DNA of 64,000 nt from Salarias fasciatus (GCF_902148845.1 NW_021941230.1:2546411-2610410); one strand, 5' to 3'; positions 1 to 31,742 are shown, counted from the stretch's first letter. Program-made: numbers and translations. Notes: a model not told the origin generated them from the letters alone.

Positions 1-586
1 TTAAACTGGTTGTTAATCTTTAGAATAAACAGCTGTTTGGATCCTCTGAAAGATTGGGGGGGGGGTCTGTTGGTCTGGAGGTGTGTGTCATGATGATGAA
101 CTGCTGGATAACAGAATGAGGAGAAGAATGAAGTCCATCCTCATAAACAGCAGCAAAACTCTTTTTGTAACCAGAGTCAGTCACACATCCACAAGTTTAA
201 TCCCTCCTTCATGAATACAAGTAAAGATTTTCACATCCAAAACTTTGATAACTGTTTCAAATGAGTCCAGGATGAAGATACTAGTTTATATGAAAGATGC
301 TGAACATCTTCTGTTTTTATACAGCATTTAAACATGTTGCTGATTTTTTGTGTACATGCAAATGATTAGAGCAGTTTATGTGTGATTTCAGAGGAGTGTG
401 TGAGAGTTAAAATGAATTCAGTCCAAAACAGAACCTCTGATTAGTTTCCTTTGATTTCCTCCAAACCAGAGTGAGAGATGTTGAGCTCCCTTTCAGATTC
501 AGCTCCAGGATTGTGAAGCAGTGTGAGAGTTGAAGCTGTATCTTTGTGTTGTGTTGCTCAGAGTAAATGTTGCTTGGTGTCCACAG
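1..586 (+). other. 5' intron sequence of the first NLR gene
   Basis: No coding exon is recognised here. Positions about 444-531 closely match 58080-58175, which lies just downstream of exon 2 of the second NLR gene, so this is the equivalent intron. The match stops within about 15 bases of where the exon 2 donor should be, and no exon-2-like sequence is found upstream. The first exon(s) of this gene are therefore outside the window or lost. A short G-run lies at 56-65. Confidence 0.6.
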
Positions 587-19111
<18,525 letters not shown>

Positions 19112-21138
19112 GTGACAGAGGAAGCAGCAGAAGAGCTGCTGAGTGTCAGTGGTGCAGTGTGAAGAGCTGTGAGAGTCCAGCATGGAACCATGGAGCATCA
19201 GTAGATCTTCAGCGTTCAGCCCTGCTGCTCTCCCTCATTTCACCATCCTGAAGGAGATTTATCCAAAGAACCACTCAGAAAACGTTTTCAGATCAACAAC
19301 ATCTGCTGCTTCTGTGAGACTGGTGTAGAAACAACTGTCCAGATGTTCTTCTCATGCTCTCAGATACAATCTGCTTTGATTTTCAAAGTGATTCCAGACT
19401 AAATCTCTTCATTTCTGAGTCATGTGACAGAAAACAGGAGAACTTTTGGACTGACTGCAGAAGAAAAATGATGAATTGTTCAGTCATGTAATTCTCTGCT
19501 TGGTGAAGTTTTTCATTCCTCTCAATCACATTTTAAAGTCAATCCTCAACTTTCAGTGATTTCTAATTGTTTAGCAGCTCAGTAAAAATGATCAAACTAC
19601 TAAGACACAGATCTTAGACACAATCTTTGAAACAGTCCAGATTCATTTGTCCTCTTTGTTCATAAAAACTCTATTTTGATCAATATTTAGTGAAGCTGGT
19701 TTCTTGTTTCTTCTGTTTTCTTCTCATCTCCTCTGAAGCTTAAACTCCTGATTGAAGTCTTGATGTCAGCTGATAGTCAGAGAACTCGTTTCCTGTTTGA
19801 GAGCTTTGTTTCATTGGTTTAGAAGGAAACTCAGAGAATTCCCTCCTGACTGGGGGAGGGGCGAGGGGGAGGGCTAGAAAGAGAAATGGGATTGGGCCTC
19901 AGTGTGGATCCTCCACAGTGTGTGATCAACGAGGTCCCCGGCCTGCAGAGTCAAACATTTCACGTCAACTGAAAAAAAAAACCCAGTACAAGCAGAGAAA
20001 CAAGATAACCAGGCACCAAGAACAGCAACAAGTTCCCGGTCAGTCTGACTGAGGACTTGTCCCTTCCATGTTTCTGTGCTGCTCATCATCATTTCTTCTC
20101 CCGTCTTCCTCCATCTTCAGAGTCTCGGGATCGGTGCGTGCGCCCCGTCATCCCCCCAAACGGAACTTTCAGGCATCAGGGGAAAAAACAAAACACATAA
20201 ACCATGAAATAAATGAATACATAAATTAGAAAGACGAAGGTGCTGCTGAAGCTGTGGATGGGTGTGTTGTTGTAACAGTAACACTGTCACAAACTGAAGA
20301 GGAAACGTTTGTAAGGCAGTCCCTGAAGAAAGATGAAGAAGGGAATTCTGGTCTTCCTCTGAACATGCACATGTTTTAGTTGGTAGTCAAACACACGGTT
20401 TTCTCCCTTTTGTCAAGGCTTCTTCAGAAGAGCCAGACGACCGTCACAGGGTGTCCTCCGGGAGAAGTTCGGCATTCCGCAGTCTTTTGCGTTCTTCCCA
20501 CATCTGAACGCTGCATGTTGTGTTCTGGCTTTCACATTGGTTGTGTCCTCCATGATGACACAGTGTGGTCCAGTGAGGAGGAGAGTTGAGGAATCTGGAT
20601 GTGCAGTGACTGGGACGCTGCGCTCTGCCACTGTGCACGTTCTCACAAACACACAACACCAACAACAGCAACGACAAGCACACCTGCAGCTGCTGCACCA
20701 ACGACCACCACATCACACCTGAAGATTATATGGAGAAAACATGTCCCGTGTGCCGTGCACCGCCCGCTGTGGAGACATTCTCTGGTAGGGGGGCTTGACC
20801 TTTCACCTCTGCCCTGCTGGACCGCGTGTTCCTGTCCTGTGGCGGCTTCCTCCAGACCGGCCGGGAGCACGCCTGTCAACACTGAGTGTGGCACGTCAAC
20901 ATGCTTTGTCACCTGACTGCTCCAAACAAAGAAACACACGCGAGTTCCAATGAAGTCTCACAACTGGAAAGGTTCAAAGGAGAGACACATCTGGCAGGGA
21001 TGACATTTAAACTTTTTAATAACAAATACAAACTCCGTGAACACAAAACAAAAAAATCAAAAACTAAACTCCTTAAAACAAAAACAATAAAATGGAAAAA
21101 GAAAGAAAAAGCAGTGACACATTACTAATACTGGTCCG
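19112..21138 (+). other. NLR 3' UTR and intergenic sequence
   Basis: The first several hundred bases are probably 3' UTR. A possible AATAAA lies at about 20208, but it follows an inserted repeat fragment and is unproven. At 20690-20790 a plus frame reads KTCPVCRAPP, hinting at a decayed RING-like fragment, but nothing supports a gene. An A-rich stretch lies at 21010-21100. Confidence 0.4.
19896..19946 (-). repeat. Inverted fragment of a dispersed local repeat
   Basis: About 50 bases match, in inverse orientation, 33768-33825 and 55141-55200, which lie downstream of two of the tRNA-Pro copies. Confidence 0.6.
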
Positions 21139-21735
21139 CAGGGCCGCCTTGACCACTGGACGAGGAGGGACTGAAGTCCAGGGGCCTCGGTCTGTCAGGG
21201 GCCAATCAGAGGGGCCAAATATAATGTCTGAAAAAGGCTCTTTGTGGACGTCGCTGTCAATCACCAAACATTGCTTTTTCCAGCACGGCGCGCCCGTAGC
21301 CAGCCGTGACGGCAAGTCGGATAATGGGCCAATCAGAATTCACCTTAGTTTCATGTTATTCTTTGACTTGTTAAAGTTTCTGTCAGTCATATATCAAACC
21401 AGGCCCCCGCACTCAGGGGCCGACCTGTTGACCAAAAGGCTCATCAGTCATGCAGAGAATACCGCCTGGATCTTATTCCTACATCTGCAGTTTGTTTGTT
21501 TTTCTGTCAGTCAATCGATTGCAGCCAATCACAATCCAAGGATTCAGGCCCACGTGTTGTTGCTGTGTGTCGATGCTTCAACTGAACGGCGCCGATCTGG
21601 AGACGACAGTGTCAGGAAAGAAAAAGTTGGAGAGCGGAGCACAGAAGAGAAAAGCCCAAAAGGAGAAAGAGATTCGTGACAAACGATTATTGACCACAAG
21701 ACCAAAGCTCACGGGATTTTTTAAGAAGAAAACTG

Positions 21736-23668
21736 ATGAACAGGAAGGCGGAGACGTGGAAAGTGAAGCCGCGCAAAGCGTCGTCGAACAGGCCCCGGCC
21801 TCCGCGGCGGCTTCAGCTGCTGACGCCGCGGACAAAGTTGACAGCGACGCCGAGGGGGGGGGGCCCAGAGGAGAACCTGCGGGAGGACGCTTCAATACCG
21901 CCCACCTCTCAGTCCCAGCCCGGGCAGCCTCAGCTTTTTACCAGCTGCAGCAAGTCAGGTGAAGAGAGAGGAGAAGGCATCGGCGCTGCCGCCATTGGAA
22001 GCGCTCCTTCTGCTGCATCCGGAGGGGACCCGCAGCCGCCGCCGCCGCTGGATGATCCCTACAACACAGACCCGGCTCCATGGGGACAACACACCACAGC
22101 AGATGAAAAGGTACGAGCGTATTGGGCTGAAATAGGACCAGCACGACGCCAGAATAAGGACGGTGATCTGTGGGCTTCAGCTCGCCAGCAGAAACAACAG
22201 AAGCATTTTTTTAATGAAGCGTTTTTCCAGCGGAAACTTGTCAACGGGGAAAATGTACTTAGAGAACGGTTGTGCTGCTCTCCACAAAGTGGAAATATAT
22301 TTTGCTTTGCAGTCCAACTATTTGGGGGGCAAAACAGAGGCAGGTCTTCCTTTTCAAGTCCAGGATTTTCAGACTGGCAACATGCAAAGATGAGAATCAG
22401 CGAGCATGAAAACAGTGAAATGCACAGATCGGCCATGACTGCTTATATTAATTCATCAGCTGAACACGGAGTGGTGGATTCAGAGCTGAAGAGGCAGTTT
22501 CATCAGGAATGCCAGTACTGGACTGATGTGCTTCAAAGAGTTGTGTTGGTTGTCAAGTTTGTGTCTGAGCGAGGACTGGCTTTCAGAGGGAGCAGCCACA
22601 GACTTGGGGAAGCAAACAATGGGAACTATTTGGGTTGTATGGAGCTCATCAGCGAGTTTGATCCCTTTTTGAAGTCCCATATTGACAAGTATGGCGATGC
22701 AGGAGGAGGAACTCCCTCTTATCTCTCTTTAAACATTTGAGAAGAATTTATTGAACTAATGGGAAAACAAGTTCTCACTGAAATTATTGGAAAAGTCAAA
22801 ATGGCAAAATATTGTTCCATTAGTGTTGACTCCACCCCTGATGTTTCACACACTGACCAGCATATTGAGATATGTGTCACCAGACGGAGCTGCTGAGGAG
22901 CGATTTGTAAAGTTTTAGCCGATATTGAGTCACACCGGTGAAAACCTTTTCCAGTGTTTGACAAGCGTTTTGGAGGAGACGGGAATTCACATCAGGAACT
23001 GTAGAGGACAATGCTCTGACAACGCAAGCAACATGTCTGGCATCTACAAAGGCGAGCAAGCACGCTTGAGGGAAATCCCCCCTCTTGCTGAGTGGGGGCC
23101 ATGTGCAGCGCAGACACTGAATCTAGTGGGTGGACACTCTGTTTACGTCTCCATTATTGACCGTCTTGTGTCCGAACTGGATCAGAGATATGAATCTTAC
23201 AAAGGCCTGTGTGAAACCTTTGGATTCCTGAATCATTTGAAACCAATTTCCTCTGAAAACCTCAACACAGCAGCTACCAGTCTTTACAAGAAGTAGAAAA
23301 CTGATCAGTCAGAAGACTTTGTTGATGAAGTGGCACATTTTCAACAGTTTGTGCAAACACTCTCAGACAGCAGCACATCAGCCTCGGACCTTCTGAAAGA
23401 CATGAGGACGAGACGACTCCAGACAGTATTCCCTGATGTGGACGTTGTCCTTGGTTTATATCTCACTCTGCCTGTGACCAATGCTGCAGGGGAGCGCTCA
23501 TTTTCCAAGCTCTCAATGGTGAAATCCCGCCTGAGATCATCCATGCACCAAGAGAGACTCGGCCATCTTTCCTTGATGTCGGTCCAGAATGACATTCTTC
23601 CAGGCCTGGACTTTAAGGACATCATAGAAGACTTCTCAACTAAAAAGGCCAGAAGAAGGCCTTTCTAA
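21736..23668 (+). pseudogene. hAT transposase (TTF-type zinc finger, DUF4371-like), broken
   Basis: The TTF-type zinc finger region is at about 22100-22440 (RKLVNGENVLRE, FCFAVQLFGG with a usual Cys replaced by V, GFSDWQHA, EHENSEMH). The RNase H-like region is at about 22760-23300 (ISVDSTPDVSHTDQH, CSDNASNMSG, AAQTLNLVGG). The C-terminal hAT dimerisation region is at about 23430-23620 (LPVTNAAGERSFSKLSMVKS, LSLMSV). At least three in-frame stops interrupt it, after SLNI (22740), after TRRSC and after SLYKK. It is inactive. Confidence 0.8.
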
Positions 23669-23928
23669 GGTAACATACAGCAGTTTAGTGTGTGATAGTT
23701 ATCAGCTTATGCAACTGATCCTAATTTTTTTTTTCCAGGACAATTTGATCATCTCCCTCCTTCATGCTGGAACTGAGGGCTCTTCTTCTTTTTCTTCATG
23801 GTGCTGAAACTGTGATTTCCTACTTCTGAGTTCTCATGAGTGATTGGCTGTTCAACATTTAAAGTTTTGGTACATGTACATGTTTTGGTGTCTATTTTTT
23901 TTTCTGTGGACGGGCGGCTGAGTTCATG

Positions 23929-23929
<1 letters not shown>

Positions 23930-23963
<34 letters not shown>

Positions 23964-23982
23964 GGTGGGGGGGGGGGGGGGG
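23930..23982. repeat. Poly-G tract with GGCGGC tail
   Basis: About 50 bases are nearly pure G, broken once by AGGT, near the right end of the hAT element. The tract is a strong candidate for G-quadruplex formation, and assembly length is uncertain. Confidence 0.9.
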
Positions 23983-24055
23983 CGGCGGCGGCGTGGGGCA
24001 GGCCCTCCAAGCCTCAGTTAGTCCAGGGGCCTACACCTTGGTTCAGGCAGCCCTG

Positions 24056-26607
24056 GCTGCTACACGTGCATCTGGACTTATCACTGCCTCCCGACAACAG
24101 CGACAATAAGACATGTATTTTGTATGTATTGTTGATGAGACGGTTTTCTCTGCTGCTTCATGTGTCCTGCAGACAGAGGGACGTCCTGTACAGCAGAAGC
24201 CTCTGGAACTGTGACCTGCCATCATATTGACAACGACTGGCAAATGAAGAATTCTGTTCTTCAAACATGGATTGTGTTTGATTCAGTGTTGAGAGTAGTG
24301 AATGAGTTCATTAACAATCAGCTGATCAGTGTCAGGAGTGAACAAACCAGAGATTTCCCTCTGAAATATTAAAATATTGTCTTCTCTGTCATGTCAGATG
24401 ATGTCCTGCTTTCTAAAAGTCTCCGGCCCTTGAGGATCTCTGGTTCTCCTTCACTGTGGACCCAGCAGGACTGTCCAGACCTCCAGAGAGCTGGCCCACA
24501 CTGAGGCTGCCAAGTCTATCAGCTCAGCATCTCTGGTCCTGGAGGTAGGCTGTTGGAGTCTCCCTCCTGGCTAAACCTGGTCCCAGTGGACCCTCTGAGC
24601 CTGGATTCAGCACCAGGAGACACTGTGCCTTCAGAGCAGAGTTTTGTCTCCTCAACATGTTGATCAGCTGCTTTTTGGAAGAAAAACCTTTCAGAGAAGA
24701 AAACTACAAGACAGCTGTAGAGTAAAAGCCAAAGAGCTGCTGATCATCACCTGCAAAGGATCTGCTGAAGGATTTACCTTTGTTCAACTTGTTCTCAGCT
24801 GAAATGTCTCACTTTGTTTTGACTGAGAACTAAATCAAAAGTTCCTCCAGAAGAAGAGGCTCCTGGATCTAGTAGCTCTGATGCAGGATGAGTGAACTGC
24901 ATCTGGAAGAACAGGGTGAGGAGGGATCTCCGCTCACTTCTCTCAACACTCTTCTGTTCTCTCAACACACTAAAACATGAGTGAAGGTTTCCACTAAAAT
25001 CCTGCTTTCATTGATGGAAAGAGGACTTGAAGCTCTTTGAGTTTGGTTTTCCAGGATGGGAATTGTTCTGTATGACTGAAAGCTCATCAAAGCTTTGACT
25101 TCACAGCAGCTGAGCAGCCAGACTTCATTTCCACCAGGACTCTGGCCCTGAACAAAGCTGCTGCTTTCCTCTAGAAGCACTAGAAGCTCAGCCGGGGCTG
25201 GATTCACTCTCAACTCTACAAAACCCACAGAGCTCTGATATGGACAGAGGACCCAGACCTGATCCTCCAGACACAATGAGAGCTGCTGATCAGAAGAAGA
25301 CAGGAACCAGGTAGAGACTCCCTGCTTCCTCCTGGACGCTCTTTCTATTGAGGAGGCTGATCTGAACAGTTGCTGAGAGCATCAAGTTCCTACCAGCACC
25401 CTGGATCCCAGCAGGACGGAGGAGACCAAGGGGCTGGAGGACATGAAGACCAGGATGGAGGCAGTGGAGATCCAGGGCCTGAGGAGAGGAGGATGATGAT
25501 GAAGAGCAGGACTGACTGGAGGAACAGTCTCAACAAGATTCACTCCCTGCTCCACATCTACTGATTCACTCTCACATTTCTCTCAGCACCAACATATGAA
25601 GCTCATATCAAACCATTTCACATTTTAACAGCATTTCTTCACATTTCTCTTCATCCTGACTGAATCTAGTCTGTAGATCCTGATAAAGCAGTTTACTGAG
25701 GCCAGCAGCAGCATCAACACACTAAATATACAACACTGCTTCACTTTAAACTCCCTGCAGCCTGATTTAAGGCTGGAAACAGCTTCACCAGCTCACTGCT
25801 TTCATTCTCAAGGTCAACACGTGCTAATTAGCTGTTAGCATGCAGCTAGCTCACCGGAAGTCCTCCAGAAACGTGGCTTTGAAGGAGCTGCAGCTCCGTG
25901 GCTGTGGTTCAGCTTCTCCAGCAGCTTCCAGCAATATTTCCACCTTATCAGGACTTATTTTCTCCTCCAATCCAAGAGCTTCACTTTCTTCCTCTGGCAG
26001 CAGGACGCTGCTCGCGGGTGTTTCGGATTAACTGGTCTCCGTGTTAACTGGTGCCCCACTTCCTGTAGCGTCTCTGCTGCTGCTAAAAGCAGATGTTAAA
26101 AACCGACAGGAATCAATCCGGAGCTTCCTGGAAAACTCACTTTAACCGCACTGAACACAAAGTTTAAAGAGTTGGACCTTTACTGAGTCTGGATCCTTGT
26201 TGGACCAGCACGTGTCAGACCAGGACTGGCATCAACTGCAGCTGCAGCTTCTTCTTCTACTGACTTCCGGCAGGCTGGACGCTGGATCAGCGGAATGCTG
26301 CCCCCACCTGGTCACTGTTCATACTGAGAGGTTGGGGGAAGAAGAAACTTTACAACTGCCTGATCTAATGGCGAGTTCAGCCCAGACAGAAATATCCTCT
26401 TTAAAGAAAATGAATGAAGCCGAGGCCTGAAAGCTCTTTAAAGTCCCGCTCCAGTCCTCTTTTGGAGCTGTTTTAAAGTGTCTTCAGGAGTCTTTACATT
26501 GTGATGAGGAAGTTTTTAGCCAACATCACTAAACCTGTGTCATTTTCCAGGCCTCTGTATCTGCAGAGCTCCAGAGATCATTAACAATTTGCTGCTGGGT
26601 GAAGACC
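24056..26607. other. Intergenic, no gene recognised
   Basis: Only short open frames without recognisable domains are present. At 26015-26050 there is a copy of a motif (GGATTAACTGG, GTGTTAACTGG) that recurs as terminal inverted repeats of a small element at 59945-60152. Confidence 0.4.
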
Positions 26608-26793
26608 GGCTGTGGGTGGACTGTCCCCCAGTGTCCAGACTGAAGGCTGTGGGTGGACTGTCCCCCAGTGTCCAGACTGAAGGCTGTGGGTGGACTGTCC
26701 CCCAGTGTCCAGACTGAAGGCTGTGGGTGGACTGTCCCCCAGTGTCCAGACTGAAGGCTGTGGGTGGACTGTCCCCCAGTGTCTGGACAGTGT
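26608..26793. repeat. 37-bp minisatellite, five copies
   Basis: Units start at 26608, 26645, 26682, 26719 and 26756. The unit begins GGCTGTGGGTGGACTGTCCC. The last unit diverges at its end. Confidence 0.95.
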
Positions 26794-27295
26794 TGTCCCC
26801 ATGTCCGTCCACAGAGCTGTGGTCTCCCGTTGTCCTGGACTCCTCCAGCATCTCCACTGCTTCTCCTCTGTTGATCTGCAGCTGGTGAGCATCACTCCAG
26901 TCAGCAAAGCCGTCCTCTGCAGATCAATAAAGACTAATGTGGCGTATGCAGAGGGACTTTCCAGCTGTTTTAAAACAGCTGCATTAGAGTTAAAACAGCT
27001 TCACTCGTCCTCCGGTTCCTTTGTATGTGAACTGATGTTGATCCAGATGTGGCTCCAGCTCCATATGAAGCTCCTGAATTAACAGTTTCTCCAGAGGTTT
27101 AGAAGATGAGAGGTGAGAGCCACTGGTCTGAAGTCATGGTTGACCTGGGTTCATGCTTCCTGAGAACCAGAATGAAGACTGATCTTCTCCAGAGCTCTGC
27201 TGCTGAATGACTGTCAGTGGAGAGCTGGAAGAGTTGATGCTGAGCTGGAGTGAGTTCCTCTGCTGAGGTTTTACAGTCACACACTGACATAAAGC
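26794..27295. other. Intergenic, no gene recognised
   Basis: Nothing is identified. The last ~60 bases belong to the flank shared with the second tRNA-Ala copy. Confidence 0.4.
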
Positions 27296-27367
27296 TGGAG
27301 ATGCTGGGGATTGATCCCAGGACCTCATACATGCTAAGCATGTGCTCTACCACTGAGCTACATCCCC
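27296..27367 (-). tRNA. tRNA-Ala (anticodon AGC)
   Basis: 72 bases on the minus strand start GGGGATGTAGCTCAG and end CCCAGCATCTCC plus A. The acceptor stem pairs (GGGGATG with CATCTCC, one G-T). The anticodon stem CATGC/GTATG encloses TTAGCAT. The T-loop carries A instead of the invariant T54, which weakens the B box, so it may be impaired. Flanks resemble those of the tRNA-Ala at 34281. Confidence 0.8.
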
Positions 27368-27992
27368 TGTCTTTAATTATCGCTGGATTTCTTCTTTAAC
27401 TGAATCAGCTCATAAAGTTACTGGGGAAAACTCCTGAGAAGCAGATCTTCATCATTCACTGTTTAAGCTGTGATTGTGTTGTGTGTCTGGTTGCTGTAGG
27501 TGTGTATTGGTGGAAGGCTCTGGGTTCACTGTTAACAATGGGAGAATTGGACATTCATATGGACAGACCACCAAGCTGGACTGTTGTTACTGAGAACTGT
27601 AATGAGAAAACTCTAAAAGCTCTTTATAATGAGAAAACTATCTCATTTAAACACAAAATTAAAAAAAAAAATGTATGCCTCAGAGACTAATGAGGAGAAG
27701 CCAACAGATGGTCACACAGGCTTGGTTGAATGATCAGCACAGCAAGCTGGGAGGAAGAGTGGCCATCAGCGATAAAGTAAGTGAAACAATGGTTCTGATT
27801 CATCTGGATTTACAAGATTTTTTTTAGCAGCCGACTACGGGTGAATAGAAGGGACAAAAAGGCTTGTGATTAAAATGCAATTCAAATATTTAAAGTGTTC
27901 TAAATTAATCTGATCGTGATTAATGCATCAACACTGACAGCCTGAGTTCTGATACATGTGTGTTTACAACAGCTTTAGAGGAACATAATGGT
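27368..27992. other. Intergenic; flank shared with second tRNA-Ala
   Basis: Parts of about 27370-27540 resemble 34353-34530, indicating duplication of the tRNA-Ala unit. No gene is seen. Confidence 0.4.

Positions 27993-28090
<98 letters not shown>
27993..28090. repeat. (GATA)n microsatellite
   Basis: 98 bases of near-perfect TAGA/GATA repeats. Confidence 0.95.
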
Positions 28091-28091
<1 letters not shown>

Positions 28092-28401
28092 ATGTAACCC
28101 TACACGTGAACGTGCAAAACGGAGTGGTAGGGCCAAGCAGGAGGGCTCAGGGGTGAAATGGGATTCAGCGGTAAATGTCGGTCAATCCGTCCACAGTGAG
28201 GACCGTCAACCCAGGATCCTGCTTCAAACTGTCTGGATCAGTAAAACACTCCTTTCTGACTGAGACCTCAGTTTCCTAACATTCTGCTCCGGGCTTCAAC
28301 CCAGAAAGTTTGAACATAATCTGATATTGAAGGGATTTCACAGCAGAGGAGTTCTCTTCGTTGTTGTCGGCCATTGCTTCTTGCCTCCCGGAGCAAAGTT
28401 T
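28091..28401. other. Intergenic, no gene recognised
   Basis: No feature is recognised in this stretch. Confidence 0.4.
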
Positions 28402-28981
28402 CAGGCTGCGTTCCCACCAAAGGTATTTGGCTCCACCTAACTACCGTAGCAGCCCATGGTGGAGCGACAGTGTGACACGTTTTTCACGTTGGGTCGACCT
28501 ACTTTTGGGTGGAGCCGGGGCCGCTTCGAGAAGGAGGTCCGAGGTCGACCCCGGCTCGATCTAGATGCAGTGAGAACACGGTCGCTCCCCGGGTCGAGCC
28601 AACTTTCCTCGTTTGCCGCACTTTTGTCCGTGTGAAGCTTCCGTAATGCACAACACGTAACTCCATTGTGGGGACGTCATTTCCTGTTATTCTGAGCGCG
28701 CACATCGAGCATGGCAGAGAGCAACCGTGGGCAGACCTGGAGTTCCAGCCAAACAAGCGTTTTTCTGGACATCTGGGCCAAAAATTGAAAACTTGAAAAA
28801 GTCTGGTGCTCGCGGTGAAGAACGCAAGCACGTGACCCTAACGTCAATGTGACGCCGCCCACCACGTCATTTGAGTCGTAGCTCATCCCACTCTGCCCTT
28901 TTGGTTCAACGGTGAGAACACGATTCAGTCATTTCCAGAAAGGGGTCCTGGCTCCACCCAAGTCGGTATGAACATGCCCTC
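28402..28981. mobile_element. Possible MITE with imperfect inverted ends
   Basis: The left end CAGGCTGCGTTCCCACC aligns with the reverse complement of the right end, GAGGGCATGTTCATACC. The interior is CpG-rich. No target duplication is visible. Confidence 0.4.
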
Positions 28982-29066
28982 ATGTGACGTCATGTTCCGA
29001 AACTTCATCCCCATCAAAGTTAAGGAGTTGTTAAACCCTGATTGTTCCAAGAAGAAGAACCTCCAC

Positions 29067-29140
29067 CGTCCCTGGGTGGACTCGAACCACCAACCTTTCA
29101 GTTAACAGCCGACTGCACTGACCGATTGCGCCACAGAGAC
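29067..29140 (-). tRNA. tRNA-Asn (anticodon GTT)
   Basis: 74 bases on the minus strand start GTCTCTGTGGCGCAATCGG and end CCCAGGGAC plus G. The anticodon loop CTGTTAA is intact, and the T-arm GGTTCGAGTCC is intact. The acceptor stem pairs except for weak pairs. One mismatch occurs at the base of the anticodon stem. Probably functional. Confidence 0.8.
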
Positions 29141-29723
29141 AGCTGACTAATGGAATAGGCGTGGCCTACTTTTCCAACTTAATAAACACTTTATAGATTG
29201 GTGAGATGAGCTGAGCTCCAGAAACTGTTGATCCGTCAGTGTTGGAGCTCAGAGATCTTCTGGGAAAGACTCTTTTCTCTCCAGTCATTTTGCTCCAACC
29301 AGCTTCCTGTTCCTCCAGACTGCAGCAGACTGAAACACAGCAGAGATTTACATTTCCAACTTCCACCCAGACCACAGCTGGGGGTCAAGGGTCACGCTCA
29401 GGGCTCAGCTGTGTGTTCCTCTGCAGATCTTTGATAATGCGTCCATTTGGAGTTACAGGAGAATCCCTTCCAGGTCCAGAGGGGTTGATTTGGAAAACAT
29501 CATCATTAAAGTTAAATATGATTATGATTGCATTTAGGATAAGATCTATGATTTGTTGAAATTATAATAATATCAACATTGAGACACTTCTTGCACTCAG
29601 TGTGGTCCACTGAGAATCACAAACATCTGTAACATCTGTAAAAATCCTTCTGGAGCTGCACAGAGATGATTAGATGAGGAAGAAACTGATGCTGCTCCTC
29701 AAAGTCACTTCCTCAAACACACT
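29141..29723. other. Intergenic, no gene recognised
   Basis: AT-moderate sequence with no recognisable coding or repeat signature. Confidence 0.4.
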
Positions 29724-31231
29724 GGCCCTCATTTATCAAACCATCTTTCAAACGGGTGTATATCTGAGCGGTGAGCTCATCGTACGACGGGGCTCGCGTG
29801 GCATTACAGAAACTTCCGTACCTCGCCGATATCAGGGATTGAGTGATCAGGTGTTGATAAATACGGCGGCTGGATTTGATCGTCATTAACATGTTACGCC
29901 CTGAAATATTCACAGTTCTGAAGCCCACTGAGGTCAAACACGGAAAAGGAGTGATTTTGTTGAAAAAAGAAACTTTTGGGAGCTGGGAATGGCTCGTCTC
30001 AGGTCTGAGGTGGAGGTAAATCAGGAGGAGCTCTTTGGAAGAATAAAAACTGAAATTAAAGGGAAAATCGCCATCTGGAGGAAGCGGCAGTGGTGAGCAG
30101 CGTCACCTGGATGAACGGACACCGGCTGAGGTCTGAACAGATTATAGATCCGTTAATTTAATTAACCCTGATTTTACAAATAATGAGGCTGACTCACGTT
30201 ATACAGCTCAGAGTTTTATTGTTTTGTTTAATGATGTCTCAGAGTCAGACAGCAGCACACTGCCTCCAGGTCTCCCCCCCACAGCGGGGACGGTCCCACC
30301 GAGACACACACACCCAGCACCGGACCCGGTGCCGAGAATGACCTCAGACCGAACGGGACACAGGACCGAGTGGACCCGGGACTCAGGCCACCGAGGGCGG
30401 CGCGTGCCCCCCGCTGCTGGTGCTGCTTAAATGAAAGACAGTTTATAGAAGTTTTAATTAAATGTTTGACTAAACGTCCTCTGTCTGGATTTAATCTCCC
30501 TTTAGTTCATATGTTATTTTCTAGGCTACTGGCTTCACATCACTGATTAAATAAATCATTTGCTAAACTTCAGAGTTTATTGACATTTCAGTGGTGGTTC
30601 TTCAGGTCCTGTCTCCTCCGTCCAGACCCAGTGGAGGCTCTGCTGGTTCCCACATCCTCTTGTGGCACAAGTGCATCAAAAGTAACTCTATTGGCAGTGC
30701 AATATTGTGTAAAACTGCATAAATAAAGTCACACACATTTTTGGGGATGAACAGGAACAGCAGCGTTTCCCCCGCTGGATCTGAGCGTCTGAAGCTGCTC
30801 CACAGAAGCAGCGTGTGTCTTTTCACACTGTTAAAACTGCTCCTCTCCGTGGCAGGATGGACCAGCGGACTATTGAAAGTTAAAAATCCTTTATTAATCC
30901 CACAAGGAAGAATTTTATTAGATATTCCGTAAGGGCATCATTTTATGTTTTATTTATTTATTTTTAATCTGTCCTGAATGTGTGCTGCTTGTGCTTTATG
31001 GCGTGTTTGAGATGTGCTTTATAATTATTTTAACGCTCCGCCAGGTTTTTCTGCGCTGCACCGCAGATCCACACTGACTGAAACTTGCAACACGATGTCA
31101 GAGCTGTCGTGAGATTTCATCTTTCCGAACGATCACAATCAAATTGAAAAGTGCCGAACTCATATTTCATATGGACGTACGACGGGCGTACGCCCATATA
31201 CCGTCGTACTACCGTTTGATAAATGAGGGCC
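29724..31231. mobile_element. Non-autonomous DNA transposon (1.5 kb, ACT target duplication)
   Basis: Perfect 18-base terminal inverted repeats GGCCCTCATTTATCAAAC are flanked on both sides by ACT. Palindromic ACGTACGACGGGCGTACG-type sequence lies near the right end. There is no transposase. The 3-bp duplication fits a Harbinger-like superfamily. Confidence 0.75.
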
Positions 31232-31685
31232 ACTGTTTCCAGGACTTGCTCTATTTTACATGATATTCAATTAAAGTCGTCTGGATCATCTGCTGCCACT
31301 GGTGATGATGGTGCCACCAATGATTTTGACTGACTTTCATAAAATGCTGTACTAGAGTAGGTTAACTGAACATCTGGAGTCCTGTAGCTTTGAAAGAAAG
31401 AGAAGTTTCCCACAAACAACAAGTGACTCTAACAAGTGGTTTACTGCTGAAGCCCAGTGTTCAAAACTGCCATCATGTCAACAAATTAGCTTAATAATTG
31501 TCTTTTTCTTACATTGGTGTTCGACCCTAACTGTCATAACACATGTATTGTTCATGTTCAGGGTTGATTGTCTGATTGTAAAGCTGAGAAGGAACCAGTG
31601 GAAAAGGACTGATAGAGCTGTCCATGGTGCTGAAGGATCAACTGAATACAGCTGTGAGGGATTTGGTGTGAATGACACACACACA

Positions 31686-31742
<57 letters not shown>

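Larger units (their letters stand above)
21139..24055 (+). mobile_element. hAT-type DNA transposon, decayed
   Basis: The ends form imperfect terminal inverted repeats: CAGGGCCGCCTTGA at the left and the reverse complement CAGGGCTGCCTGAA at the right. It encloses a ZMYM1/TTF-type hAT transposase relic. No matching 8-bp target duplication could be found in the flanks, so the ends are tentative or the flanks have decayed. Confidence 0.65.

Noticed and set aside
20690-20790. RING-finger-like KTCPVCRAPP segment
   Set aside because: Only one Cys pair region can be read and the surrounding frame is not open, so a gene is not supported.
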